Assembly (NCBI GenBank): GCA_934162685.1
Contig: CAKPJO010000021.1
Coordinates: 1-13,750 of the forward strand
DNA from: an uncultured Bacilli bacterium
Lineage (GTDB): Bacteria > Bacillota_I > Bacilli_A > RFN20 > CAG-826
Reading direction: 5' to 3'
Length of the DNA stretch: 13,750 nucleotides
Numbering within the stretch: position 1 is the stretch's first letter; each line of letters starts with the position of its first letter. A model generated the notes under the pieces. It had not been told where the DNA came from. It saw only the letters and a program-made list of their open reading frames with translations, and did not search any database. Positions 6,063 to 12,942 of the stretch are shown here, piece by piece. The position numbers and the translations under genes are program-made.

Positions 6063-7412
6063 TTACTTAAATGTCTTCGGAGACCCCCATATATATGATG
6101 TAGCATTTTGTTCAGCATTAAAGAAGTGTCCAAAAGTACCATCATTTAAATATTCACAAAATGTAGAATAATGATCATCAGTATAAACAGAAACTGGCGA
6201 ATCATCATAACCGATTGCTTGTGATTGATCAAAGCCATAAAGCCAAACAACGACTCTTGCTGATCCTCTTCTATTAGAACTATATGAATCATCTAAAGCG
6301 ATATCGCATTCAAAGTATACAGGTTTATTACTTCCATAATAAGTAGCATATGGAACGCTTTCGGCATATCCATTTGTACGACTATATCGCGAAACACAAC
6401 GAGTGTTCTCGCCAAATATATCATAAGCATCGTAATAATCTTTTTTATTAACATAATTAGCGGGATATGTTTTAAATGCATTGAAATAAATAGAAACATC
6501 TCTTGGATCCACCAAAGCAGCTTTCAAAGCCAAATTAGGGTGAGAAGAAATATAATCATAAGAATAGTATGTATATTCTTTTTCTTCAATTACTTGATAA
6601 GTATTATTTGGACCATATTCCACACGAATTGGAGCGCTAATAGAGGTAACACCATCCACTAATGTGGTTTTACTAATGATTGGATTAAGACGATTTTTAT
6701 CTAATCCTGAAGATAAATAATTAGAATCATAACTTGCTTTTTCATTAGAGTACTTTATCGTAATATTACTAATTAACATATTTGCTTTATTTGTTTCAAT
6801 TTTAAAGAAATTACAATTGTTATAAACATTTAACGTACATGTACCTTCTTTATTTAAAATATCCATTTCTAAAACATTTCTTACTAATTTATTATCACCA
6901 TATCTTAAAATTGGTTTTCTTGTCGCAGAAGCTGTACGATAAGTTATAGATATTGAAAAAATATTATAAATAGGTGAAACATTATAAAACATTCCTTCTA
7001 ATGATTCCACACTATTAAAAGGTGTTTCTTGTGTTTGCAATGTTAATAATCCAGCATAATTATTACCTGCGCGGTAATATTCAAAATCAAAACCACTTAA
7101 ACTTGTTTCTCCCCAGTTAGTATCATAACTACCAACATCTATGTTACTTGTAAGGCTTAATGTTTTTAAGTTACTTGGTGGAACAACACTGCTACTTGTA
7201 CTCGTAGAATTACTTATAGAATTGCTAGTACTTTCACTAGGGCTTGTAGATGATTTTGAAGAAACCGATGTACTTGATGATGAAATAACATCACTTGTAG
7301 AACTAACTATTGATGTCTTAGCACTAGTGCTAATTGAATCAAATTCCAAACGACACGATGATATAGTCATCATAACTATCGCCATCATAAATAATTTATG
7401 TATTTTTTTCAT
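6063..7412 (-). CDS. Surface lipoprotein with C-terminal barnase-like ribonuclease domain
   Basis: I choose the ATG at 7412 (449 residues), because the earlier ATG at 7424 touches AGG and has no room for a ribosome binding site. Residues 1-20 are a lipoprotein signal (lipobox ISSC, Cys20). Residues 24-80 are an almost pure Ser/Thr linker, and 85-225 form a beta-rich unidentified domain ending ISNITIKYS. The last 150 residues match barnase motifs in the same order: PANYVNK (317-323; barnase PDNYITK), ECDI (368-371; EADI, catalytic Glu73), RGSARV (382-387; RNSDRI, Arg83 and Arg87) and DHYSTF (413-418; DHYQTF, catalytic His102). This alignment is made from memory of the barnase sequence. Expected role: guanyl-type RNase digesting RNA outside the cell. 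No barstar-like inhibitor gene is nearby, consistent with export. It is followed by a purine permease. Confidence 0.72.
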   Translation of the reverse strand: MKKIHKLFMMAIVMMTISSCRLEFDSISTSAKTSIVSSTSDVISSSSTSVSSKSSTSPSESTSNSISNSTSTSSSVVPPSNLKTLSLTSNIDVGSYDTNWGETSLSGFDFEYYRAGNNYAGLLTLQTQETPFNSVESLEGMFYNVSPIYNIFSISITYRTASATRKPILRYGDNKLVRNVLEMDILNKEGTCTLNVYNNCNFFKIETNKANMLISNITIKYSNEKASYDSNYLSSGLDKNRLNPIISKTTLVDGVTSISAPIRVEYGPNNTYQVIEEKEYTYYSYDYISSHPNLALKAALVDPRDVSIYFNAFKTYPANYVNKKDYYDAYDIFGENTRCVSRYSRTNGYAESVPYATYYGSNKPVYFECDIALDDSYSSNRRGSARVVVWLYGFDQSQAIGYDDSPVSVYTDDHYSTFCEYLNDGTFGHFFNAEQNATSYIWGSPKTFK

Positions 7413-7440
7413 AACTTCACACATCCTGTTTATTTTTAAA

Positions 7441-7469
7441 ATTGTATCATATAATAAATGATTTTTAAA
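7441..7469 (-). promoter_or_regulatory. Probable promoter of the barnase-like lipoprotein gene
   Basis: Minus-strand TTTAAA (7464-7469), 17-base spacer, TACAAT (7441-7446). The -10 is good and the -35 weak. It lies in the 62 bases between the stop of the CDF-like gene and the ATG. Confidence 0.45.
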
Positions 7470-7474
7470 AGGCT

Positions 7475-8365
7475 TTATATTTGTTTATCGGTAATTTTTA
7501 TTGTAACTTTAGCATTAGGTATCTCTTTATTAATATCTAAGGAAATCATTTGACATAAGGATTTGATTTTGCTATATTGCATATCTTCATCAAAATCCAT
7601 GACTAAATCAACATATATTTGTCCATTAACTTGTCTAGTATTAATAGACATCACCTTTTGATAGCCATAATGATAATTATTAATAATTGAATTAATAATA
7701 TTTTGTTTTGTTTTATCAATAGTTTTATCTGTTAATTCATGTAGTGATTCTTTCATACGCTTAATGCAATCAATAAATAAGTACACTATGACTGGTGTGC
7801 CTAAAATAAGTGGAATATAACTAGCCCAATAATAATTTTTTAAACAATACGAAACCAATAAAGATAATAAAGTAATAAAATCAAATGCTAAAGCACCGAG
7901 TGATTTAAAAAATTCACACTCAGTAATTTTATTATTATTTTCTTTTTTTAATTTGAATTGAAAAATAGTAAATCCAGCATCAAATAATACGTTAATTACT
8001 TTTAGTATAATAACATAAAGTATTAAATTGGATACTTCTTTTATATTAATAGTGCGGTAAATTGAATAAATCAAAATACCTAATAAACCAATAATAACTA
8101 GCACATCACAAAATATAGAAGAAATAGCTTCGATTTTTTCAATTCCATAATTATATTTATTTTGTACATCTTTTCTTAATTTACTAGATGTAAAAGCCAT
8201 ATATGCACTATCGATAGTGTATCCTAAAGAATCTAATGTATCAAAAAAACATATTGGCGACTTAGAAGCAATCGCTGAAAGTAAAACAATTATAAACTTT
8301 GGTATTCCCACTATAAACTCCGCTAAAGATAATTTTTGTTGCTTTTTATATAATTCTTTATGCAT
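7475..8365 (-). CDS. Cation diffusion facilitator family protein, with incomplete metal site
   Basis: Membrane protein of 296 residues with the CDF layout: about six membrane segments in residues 10-205, then a cytoplasmic ferredoxin-like C-terminal domain (about 215-290). After the last segment comes the family's MKESLHELTDKTID stretch. CDF proteins export divalent cations (Zn, Mn, Fe, Co, Ni) by exchange with protons. Aligning NKYNYGIEKIEAI with the HSFGHGKAESL region of E. coli YiiP puts Asp45 at YiiP Asp45, but Tyr49 at Asp49; in segment 5, Asp162 matches Asp157, but Ala158 falls at His153. So only two of the four transport-site ligands are visible. The start is the ATG at 8365 with GGAG 10 bases upstream; the adjacent TTG at 8368 is also possible. 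Function as a standard metal exporter is therefore uncertain. Confidence 0.78.
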   Translation of the reverse strand: MHKELYKKQQKLSLAEFIVGIPKFIIVLLSAIASKSPICFFDTLDSLGYTIDSAYMAFTSSKLRKDVQNKYNYGIEKIEAISSIFCDVLVIIGLLGILIYSIYRTINIKEVSNLILYVIILKVINVLFDAGFTIFQFKLKKENNNKITECEFFKSLGALAFDFITLLSLLVSYCLKNYYWASYIPLILGTPVIVYLFIDCIKRMKESLHELTDKTIDKTKQNIINSIINNYHYGYQKVMSINTRQVNGQIYVDLVMDFDEDMQYSKIKSLCQMISLDINKEIPNAKVTIKITDKQI

Positions 8366-8400
8366 CAAAAATCATCTCCAAACCAACCTATATGTTAACT

Positions 8401-8429
8401 TTATTCTTAATTCATTTTTATTTCAAGTG
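8401..8429 (-). promoter_or_regulatory. Probable promoter of the CDF-like gene
   Basis: On the minus strand TTGAAA is followed after 17 bases by TAAAGT, about 35 bases upstream of the ATG. If used, the CDF-like gene is transcribed separately from the structured RNA upstream of it. Confidence 0.45.
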
Positions 8430-8486
8430 TTTAAAAAAATAAATATGATTTATTACACGTTTTATACAATTTATTTGGTTTTGAGC

Positions 8487-8597
8487 AAAATAAAAGTTAA
8501 GATAATTTTTCATGCGTTACTGAACGAGGGACTCTGTAAGTTTATTCGTTAGTAAAATAATTTATGAGGGCAAGGCGCATACAAAAACTATCTTAAC
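8487..8597 (-). ncRNA. Candidate small structured RNA of about 110 nt, unknown family
   Basis: A consensus promoter would start this minus-strand transcript at about 8597, exactly the first base of a long closing helix. Bases 8597-8583 pair without a gap with 8510-8496 (15 pairs including one G-U). After a bulged G and one U-G pair, ATGCG (8580-8576) pairs with CGCAT (8516-8512). A 20-base pyrimidine-rich single strand (8575-8556) follows. Then a hairpin pairs TTACT-AACGA (8555-8546) with TCGTT-C-AGTAA (8527-8517) around an 18-base loop. The closing helix is followed by TTTTATTTT (8495-8487), a possible termination site. Two C-rich stretches, GCCCTC and GTCCC, lie unpaired. The helix is better on the minus strand than on the plus strand, where the G-U pair becomes A-C. 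It could instead be a leader of the CDF-like gene. No Rfam family is recognised. Confidence 0.55.
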
Positions 8598-8603
8598 ATA
8601 CTT

Positions 8604-8632
8604 AATATATTTTATTAGAAAACAAAATTCAA
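8604..8632 (-). promoter_or_regulatory. Promoter of the candidate small RNA
   Basis: Minus-strand TTGAAT (8627-8632), 17-base spacer, TATATT (8604-8609). The expected transcription start, 7 bases after the -10, coincides with the 5' end of the closing helix of the structured RNA. Between this promoter and the kinase gene stop (8633-8706) I see only a weak TCGTA / TACGA hairpin and no clear terminator. Confidence 0.65.
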
Positions 8633-8706
8633 CATTTGGAATAATTTGTCATATCGTAAATCAAATACGAACAATTTAATGGCTTTTTGTATTTTTTTAA
8701 AAGACA

Positions 8707-9558
8707 TTAATCTATTTCTGCAACATATGATGTTACATTTCTAATTGTTTCACCATCAATTTGTAAAGAACATGGATGATCAAATGTTACTTCTATTTTC
8801 TTTCCTTCAATGATATCTACCATTTCTTTATGTTTAACGTGTTCACCTTTAAAGATACCAACAAACACGATTAAAGCTTTAATTCTTGATCCTCCGTGCA
8901 TACAAACCATAGATAGTTTATTTCCTAAACGATTTTGAGAAGGCGCAACCATCATCCCTCCGCCATAAAATCTTCCGTTCATCGCAGATGCAAGCCAAAC
9001 ACGTTTATAGTTAATTTCTTTGCCATCTACTTTAACTACAGCTTTAGGACATTTATATTTAAATAAAGCTAACTTAACTGAAATACCTGGATAACTAATT
9101 TTTTTAACTCCTTTAGCTTTCATATCATCTGCCACTTCGCAAACTTGTCCATCAATACCAAAGCCTATACCATTAATAAAAAGTGTGGTTTTGCCATTAA
9201 TAGTTACTTTTGGTAAATGTTTAATGTATTTATTAATTAATAATAAGCCATCTTTATCAATTTCATCAGTAACATCTCTCAAAAAATCATTTCCTGTGCC
9301 TGCTTTATAAACATATATATCACAAGGTACGTTAATGTCTTTAATTTCATTTGCCATATGGTTGATAGTGCCATCTCCGCCAACTAAAACTAGGGTATCA
9401 TTTTTAGTTAAACATCCCGCAAATTTTTTAGAATCAAGTCCCAAAACATTTCTTTGTTCCATTTCACCAAAGCGTTCTTTTAATTTTTCTTTTGCTTCTA
9501 AAGCTGTTTTTTCGCCATTTCCATTATCAGCTAATGGGTTAAATAATAAATAATTCAT
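8707..9558 (-). CDS. Diacylglycerol kinase family lipid kinase (YegS/DgkB-like)
   Basis: Soluble or membrane-associated ATP-dependent lipid kinase of the DAGK catalytic-domain family, likely phosphorylating diacylglycerol to phosphatidic acid. It opens with FNPLADNGNG, the phosphate-binding start of the fold. It continues with LVLVGGDGTINHMAN (GGDGT at residues 60-64), AGTGNDFLRD (GTGNDF at 87-92) and NGIGFGIDGQV, and ends with a beta-sandwich lobe containing SLQIDGE. I prefer the ATG at 9558 (283 residues), which matches where relatives start and has GTGAG about 10 bases upstream. A GTG at 9573 would add five residues and overlap the plsC stop as GTGA, so translational coupling is possible either way. 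Paired with plsC, it would recycle diacylglycerol into phospholipid synthesis. Confidence 0.9.
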   Translation of the reverse strand: MNYLLFNPLADNGNGEKTALEAKEKLKERFGEMEQRNVLGLDSKKFAGCLTKNDTLVLVGGDGTINHMANEIKDINVPCDIYVYKAGTGNDFLRDVTDEIDKDGLLLINKYIKHLPKVTINGKTTLFINGIGFGIDGQVCEVADDMKAKGVKKISYPGISVKLALFKYKCPKAVVKVDGKEINYKRVWLASAMNGRFYGGGMMVAPSQNRLGNKLSMVCMHGGSRIKALIVFVGIFKGEHVKHKEMVDIIEGKKIEVTFDHPCSLQIDGETIRNVTSYVAEID

Positions 9559-9569
9559 TTTTGTTTTAC

Positions 9570-10391
9570 TCACTTTCTTTTATCTAAATTTAATTCTATT
9601 TCGTTTCGAATAAAGTCACTTAATTCGACACTATTCATAGTTTCATATTCTTCGCTATAAATTACATTTATAACATCCATATAAACATGTGTTCTTTTAA
9701 ATGGAAAATTCTTATGTATCTTATTACAATTTAACAAACTAATTACAACAATCGGTGCTTCGGCTTTTGTCGCTATTTTAAGAGCACCTGCTTTAAACGG
9801 TAATAGTTCTCCTGTTTTACTTCTTTTTCCTTCTGGAGCAACATACATATCCGCTAAATCATTTTTTAAATATCTAACACCTTTTAAAATTGAAGATAAG
9901 GCGTTAAAGTTATTCTCACGGTCAATAGTTATATAGCCTGTTTTATGAATAAATGCTCCCATAATAGGGATTTTTTCATTTTCCGGTTTTGTAATGCAAA
10001 TAATTGGTGATTGTTTCAATTCTTTTAATAATACAATTTGATCAAAATTTGATGTATGATTTGATACAAATAATACTCTTTGATTATCAGGAATTTTCTC
10101 TAATCCACTTACATGCACTTTAGTATTTGATAAAAATACTAATTGTGTAGATGTTTGACGAAGAATCCAATAATAAAATTTATTAGGCTTATTTATTTCT
10201 TTTTTCTTATTAATGAATAGTGACCAAACAAATAAAATTATGATATATATTAAAAACCAAACTAAATAAAAGATTGGTACCGCTACTACCATAACTATAA
10301 ATGTCCAAGGCATTGTATATAAAGCACACAGCCATTCAATAAGCTGCATGGATATAATACTTAATGCCAAAAATATAAAACCTATAATCAT
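9570..10391 (-). CDS. plsC: 1-acyl-sn-glycerol-3-phosphate acyltransferase
   Basis: Membrane enzyme that adds the second acyl chain to lysophosphatidic acid, giving phosphatidic acid. Two N-terminal hydrophobic segments (about 1-22 and 27-60) are followed by the acyltransferase domain. That domain has SNHTSNFD with the catalytic His112 and Asp117 (HX4D), the GYITIDREN block, APEGKRSKTG (Glu187, Arg190; the EGxRS phosphate-binding motif) and KAEAPIVVIS. The 273-residue length is normal. GAGG (10399-10402) sits 7 bases before the ATG. The stop TGA overlaps or abuts the following lipid kinase start, so the two form a phosphatidic-acid operon. Confidence 0.93.
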   Translation of the reverse strand: MIIGFIFLALSIISMQLIEWLCALYTMPWTFIVMVVAVPIFYLVWFLIYIIILFVWSLFINKKKEINKPNKFYYWILRQTSTQLVFLSNTKVHVSGLEKIPDNQRVLFVSNHTSNFDQIVLLKELKQSPIICITKPENEKIPIMGAFIHKTGYITIDRENNFNALSSILKGVRYLKNDLADMYVAPEGKRSKTGELLPFKAGALKIATKAEAPIVVISLLNCNKIHKNFPFKRTHVYMDVINVIYSEEYETMNSVELSDFIRNEIELNLDKRK

Positions 10392-10428
10392 CTTTTTACC
10401 TCAAGTAGTTTCTATTTAATATATAAAT

Positions 10429-10457
10429 ATATTAAAGTATTGTTTCCAACTTGTAAA
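10429..10457 (-). promoter_or_regulatory. Promoter of plsC with overlapping inverted repeat
   Basis: Minus-strand TTTACA (10452-10457), 17-base spacer, TAATAT (10429-10434). The -35 lies inside a 7-base inverted repeat, ACTTGTA / TACAAGT with a 10-base spacer (10450-10473), a possible operator. Confidence 0.55.
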
Positions 10458-10482
10458 TAACAAAATACAAGTAAGTGCACAT

Positions 10483-10514
10483 AAAAAGCCCAATTATACT
10501 ATTTAACTGGGCTT
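10483..10514 (-). terminator. Terminator of the galE-SHOCT operon
   Basis: On the minus strand AAGCCCAGTT pairs with AATTGGGCTT (10 pairs, one G-T) around a 9-base loop and is followed by TTTTT. It lies 12 bases after the stop of the last SHOCT gene and is one of the two strongest terminators in the window. Confidence 0.9.
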
Positions 10515-10525
10515 AATAATGTTAT

Positions 10526-11179
10526 TTATATCTTGCTTAATAAATCTTTTTTCTTGCTTTCATATTCTTCTTCGCTAATAACACCTTTTTGACGTAAATC
10601 AAATAGTTTTTCGAGAAGTTCAATCGAATTAGAAGCGTCATCTTTAGGAGCTATTGGACTATCCACAACTGGTCTTTCGTTATTAACTAAAGGTTGTACA
10701 ACTGGATAATTAATAGGCGCTACTCGTCTAGTTAATACATCTTGTATTTCTTCTGGTGAACCTGGTACACTTTGAACAAAACCAATAATGTAGAAAATCA
10801 AAGCAAGAGTATTAAGAATAATTGCAACTAGTAAATCAAATAATATTGTGTGAGGGTTAGTCGCAGAAAAATATAATGATGTTTCTATAAAATTAAATAA
10901 TAATATCAAACCATTAGCAATTAAAGAAATTAAACAAGCGATCTTTCCTTTAGGGGTATAAGTTTTTTTCTTATTATAATATAAACATAATGAACAACTA
11001 ATAATAGTATAAACACCTATCAAGAAAATCATGATAGCCACAATAAATAGCGCTAGAAAATAACTAATTATCGATGGTGCAGTAAATTGCACTAATATGA
11101 CTATCGCAGCTAAAATAGTGAATGATCCTCCAATGATACCTAATATACCCGCTGGGGTTAAAAATTTACTTTTTCTCAT
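10526..11179 (-). CDS. Four-segment membrane protein with C-terminal SHOCT domain, copy B
   Basis: Unknown function. The 217-residue protein has about four membrane segments (roughly 10-33, 39-66, 79-103, 112-136). A polar linker follows (140-184), and then a SHOCT domain (185-217), with the family's short helix pair IELLEKLFDLRQKGVIS / EEEYESKKKDLLSKI. SHOCT domains occur at protein ends and are thought to mediate oligomerisation or binding to nucleic acid or membranes. The N-terminus (FLTPAGILGIIGG) is nearly identical to that of the preceding gene, so the two are tandem paralogues. GGAGG (11189-11193) falls in the 15-base gap just after the upstream stop, marking a tight operon with galE. 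Confidence 0.75.
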   Translation of the reverse strand: MRKSKFLTPAGILGIIGGSFTILAAIVILVQFTAPSIISYFLALFIVAIMIFLIGVYTIISCSLCLYYNKKKTYTPKGKIACLISLIANGLILLFNFIETSLYFSATNPHTILFDLLVAIILNTLALIFYIIGFVQSVPGSPEEIQDVLTRRVAPINYPVVQPLVNNERPVVDSPIAPKDDASNSIELLEKLFDLRQKGVISEEEYESKKKDLLSKI

Positions 11180-11194
11180 TTTTTAATTCCTCCG

Positions 11195-11839
11195 TTATAA
11201 ATCTGATAAGATTTTATTTTTCTTTTTCTCATAGTCTTCCTTTGTGATAACACCATTTTGCCAAAGATTATATAATTTTTCAAGAACATCTAAACTTGTT
11301 TTATTATTTTTAATTTTTGGAGTGCTATTTTCATTATTAGCATTAATATAAACACTATCTTTAACACATAAATTTGGTTCTTTAACTTGAGTAGTATTTT
11401 CTTTTGTATTCGAGCATTCTATGGTAACATCCACTACACTATCTTTTATGCCTGTAATAGCAAATAACATTACTAATGCTTCTAATAGCAAGCACGCACA
11501 AAAGCCAATGCTTAAATTATTATTCATATTTATAGCCATGATTATGTCAAATATTAACATTACCATAACGCTAATATTAATTGATGCAGAAACAAGGTAA
11601 AGTTTTTTCACTTTTTTACTATATGCTTTTTTTATATTAGCTAACGACACACTAAAGAAAACTATTTTAACTATACTTAATATCATTAAAATAACATTAA
11701 CTAAAAAATACCAAATATAGTATTGAAAAACTCTAGCATTAGCAATTTGTATTATAGAGACAAAAGACATTATTGTTAGTAATGCTCCACCTATAATGCC
11801 TAAAATGCCTGCTGGTTTTAAAAATACACTTTTTTTCAT
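11195..11839 (-). CDS. Four-segment membrane protein with C-terminal SHOCT domain, copy A
   Basis: Unknown function. The 214-residue protein has the same plan as its downstream neighbour. It opens with FLKPAGILGIIGG and has about four membrane segments (10-32, 40-66, 80-103, 110-133). An Asn/Thr-rich polar stretch (140-180) leads to the SHOCT domain (181-214), DVLEKLYNLWQNGVITKEDYEKKK. Outside the first 18 residues and the SHOCT domain the two copies differ strongly, so the duplication is old. AGGA about 8 bases upstream of the ATG serves as a modest ribosome binding site. The gene starts 17 bases after the galE stop, hence is co-transcribed with it. Confidence 0.75.
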   Translation of the reverse strand: MKKSVFLKPAGILGIIGGALLTIMSFVSIIQIANARVFQYYIWYFLVNVILMILSIVKIVFFSVSLANIKKAYSKKVKKLYLVSASINISVMVMLIFDIIMAINMNNNLSIGFCACLLLEALVMLFAITGIKDSVVDVTIECSNTKENTTQVKEPNLCVKDSVYINANNENSTPKIKNNKTSLDVLEKLYNLWQNGVITKEDYEKKKNKILSDL

Positions 11840-11856
11840 TTAAAAATCCTGTTAAA

Positions 11857-12873
11857 TTATTTTACGTTATATCCAAAAGGATTTTTGCTTTGCCAATTCC
11901 ATTGACTTTTGCACATATCTTCAAGATTATATTTGGCAACCCAATGTAAATCTTTTTTAGCTTTTTCAGCACTTGCATAACAAGCATCAATATCACCTGG
12001 ACGGCGTTCAACTATTTCATAAGGTAATGTTTTCCCACATGCTTTTTCAAAAGCATGAATTATATCTAATACTGAATATCCAATACCCGTTCCTAAATTA
12101 TAAATATGAACACCTGGTGTATTAACGTGTTCTAAAGCTGCGATATGACCTAACGCTAAATCAACAACATGAATATAGTCTCTTACACCAGTACCATCAT
12201 GAGTATTATAGTCATTACCAAATACTCTAATTTTACTAAGTTTACCTGTAGCAACTTGAGCAACATATGGCATTAAATTATTTGGTATGCCTTTAGGGTC
12301 TTCACCAATTAATCCTGATTCATGTGCACCAACAGGATTAAAATATCTTAAAAGCATAACATTCCAAGTATTATCTGATTTATATAAATCTGTTAATATT
12401 CTTTCAAGCATTAATTTTGTTGACCCATATGGATTAGTTGTTGATAAACGGCATTCTTCATCAAGTGGTAATCTTTCTGGAGTTCCATATACTGTAGCAG
12501 ATGAAGAGAAAATAATTGTCTTACAATTATATTTATTCATCGCTTCTAATAAAACTAATGTACCATAAATATTGTTATCATAATACGCTAAAGGAATCTT
12601 ACAAGATTCTCCAACAGCTTTTAATCCCGCAAAATGAATAACGGCATCAATCTTATGCTCTTGAAATATTTTATCATATATATTAGCGTCTCTAATATCT
12701 CCAAGATAGAAATCAACATGTTTACCAGTTATTTGTTCTACACGTTTAAGTGCTTCTTCACATGAGTTACATAGATTATCTAATACAACAACTCCGTACC
12801 CTTTATTTAGTAGTTCCACTACTGTATGGCTTCCAATAAAGCCTGCTCCACCTGTGACTAAAATATTTTTCAT
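11857..12873 (-). CDS. galE: UDP-glucose 4-epimerase
   Basis: NAD-dependent short-chain-dehydrogenase-fold enzyme interconverting UDP-glucose and UDP-galactose in the cytoplasm, supplying galactosyl units or feeding galactose into glycolysis. The 338-residue length is standard. It shows the NAD-binding GGAGFIGSH (Gly8, Gly11, Gly14), the catalytic Ser in SSSATVYG (123-130), the Tyr149-Lys153 pair in NPYGSTK, and the substrate-binding regions NPVGAHESGLIGEDP, DYNTHDGTGVRDYIHV and RRPGDIDACYA. GGGAGGA (12878-12884) precedes the ATG. It leads a three-gene operon with two SHOCT membrane proteins. No other Leloir-pathway gene is in view, so a role in cell-surface glycan synthesis is as likely as galactose catabolism. 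Confidence 0.96.
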   Translation of the reverse strand: MKNILVTGGAGFIGSHTVVELLNKGYGVVVLDNLCNSCEEALKRVEQITGKHVDFYLGDIRDANIYDKIFQEHKIDAVIHFAGLKAVGESCKIPLAYYDNNIYGTLVLLEAMNKYNCKTIIFSSSATVYGTPERLPLDEECRLSTTNPYGSTKLMLERILTDLYKSDNTWNVMLLRYFNPVGAHESGLIGEDPKGIPNNLMPYVAQVATGKLSKIRVFGNDYNTHDGTGVRDYIHVVDLALGHIAALEHVNTPGVHIYNLGTGIGYSVLDIIHAFEKACGKTLPYEIVERRPGDIDACYASAEKAKKDLHWVAKYNLEDMCKSQWNWQSKNPFGYNVK

Positions 12874-12898
12874 AGTATCCTCCCAAAAATCTATAAAT

Positions 12899-12927
12899 AT
12901 TATGGATTAATATACGCATTTTTTCAA
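12899..12927 (-). promoter_or_regulatory. Promoter of galE
   Basis: Minus-strand TTGAAA (12922-12927), 17-base spacer, CATAAT (12899-12904), about 25 bases before the galE start codon. Confidence 0.65.
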
Positions 12928-12942
12928 CAATTCAAAACCATG

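Noticed and set aside
7141..7461. Plus-strand open frame opposite the barnase-like lipoprotein N-terminus
   Set aside because: Same cause: Leu/Val/Asp-rich complement of the Ser/Thr tract, without a ribosome binding site.
6063..8368. Barnase-barstar style toxin-immunity pair
   Set aside because: No small acidic barstar-like gene adjoins the RNase. The protein carries a lipoprotein signal, and its neighbours are transporters, so a nutritional role is favoured over a toxin.
8217..8552. Plus-strand open frame of 111 codons overlapping the CDF start and the structured RNA
   Set aside because: No ribosome binding site, no recognisable protein features, and it is antisense to a real gene over half of its length.
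8366..8597. Known metal riboswitch (NiCo or Mn type) upstream of the CDF-like gene
   Set aside because: The fold has one closing helix and one hairpin, not the four-helix NiCo junction, and the conserved Mn-aptamer sequence is missing. A separate promoter may also lie between it and the gene.
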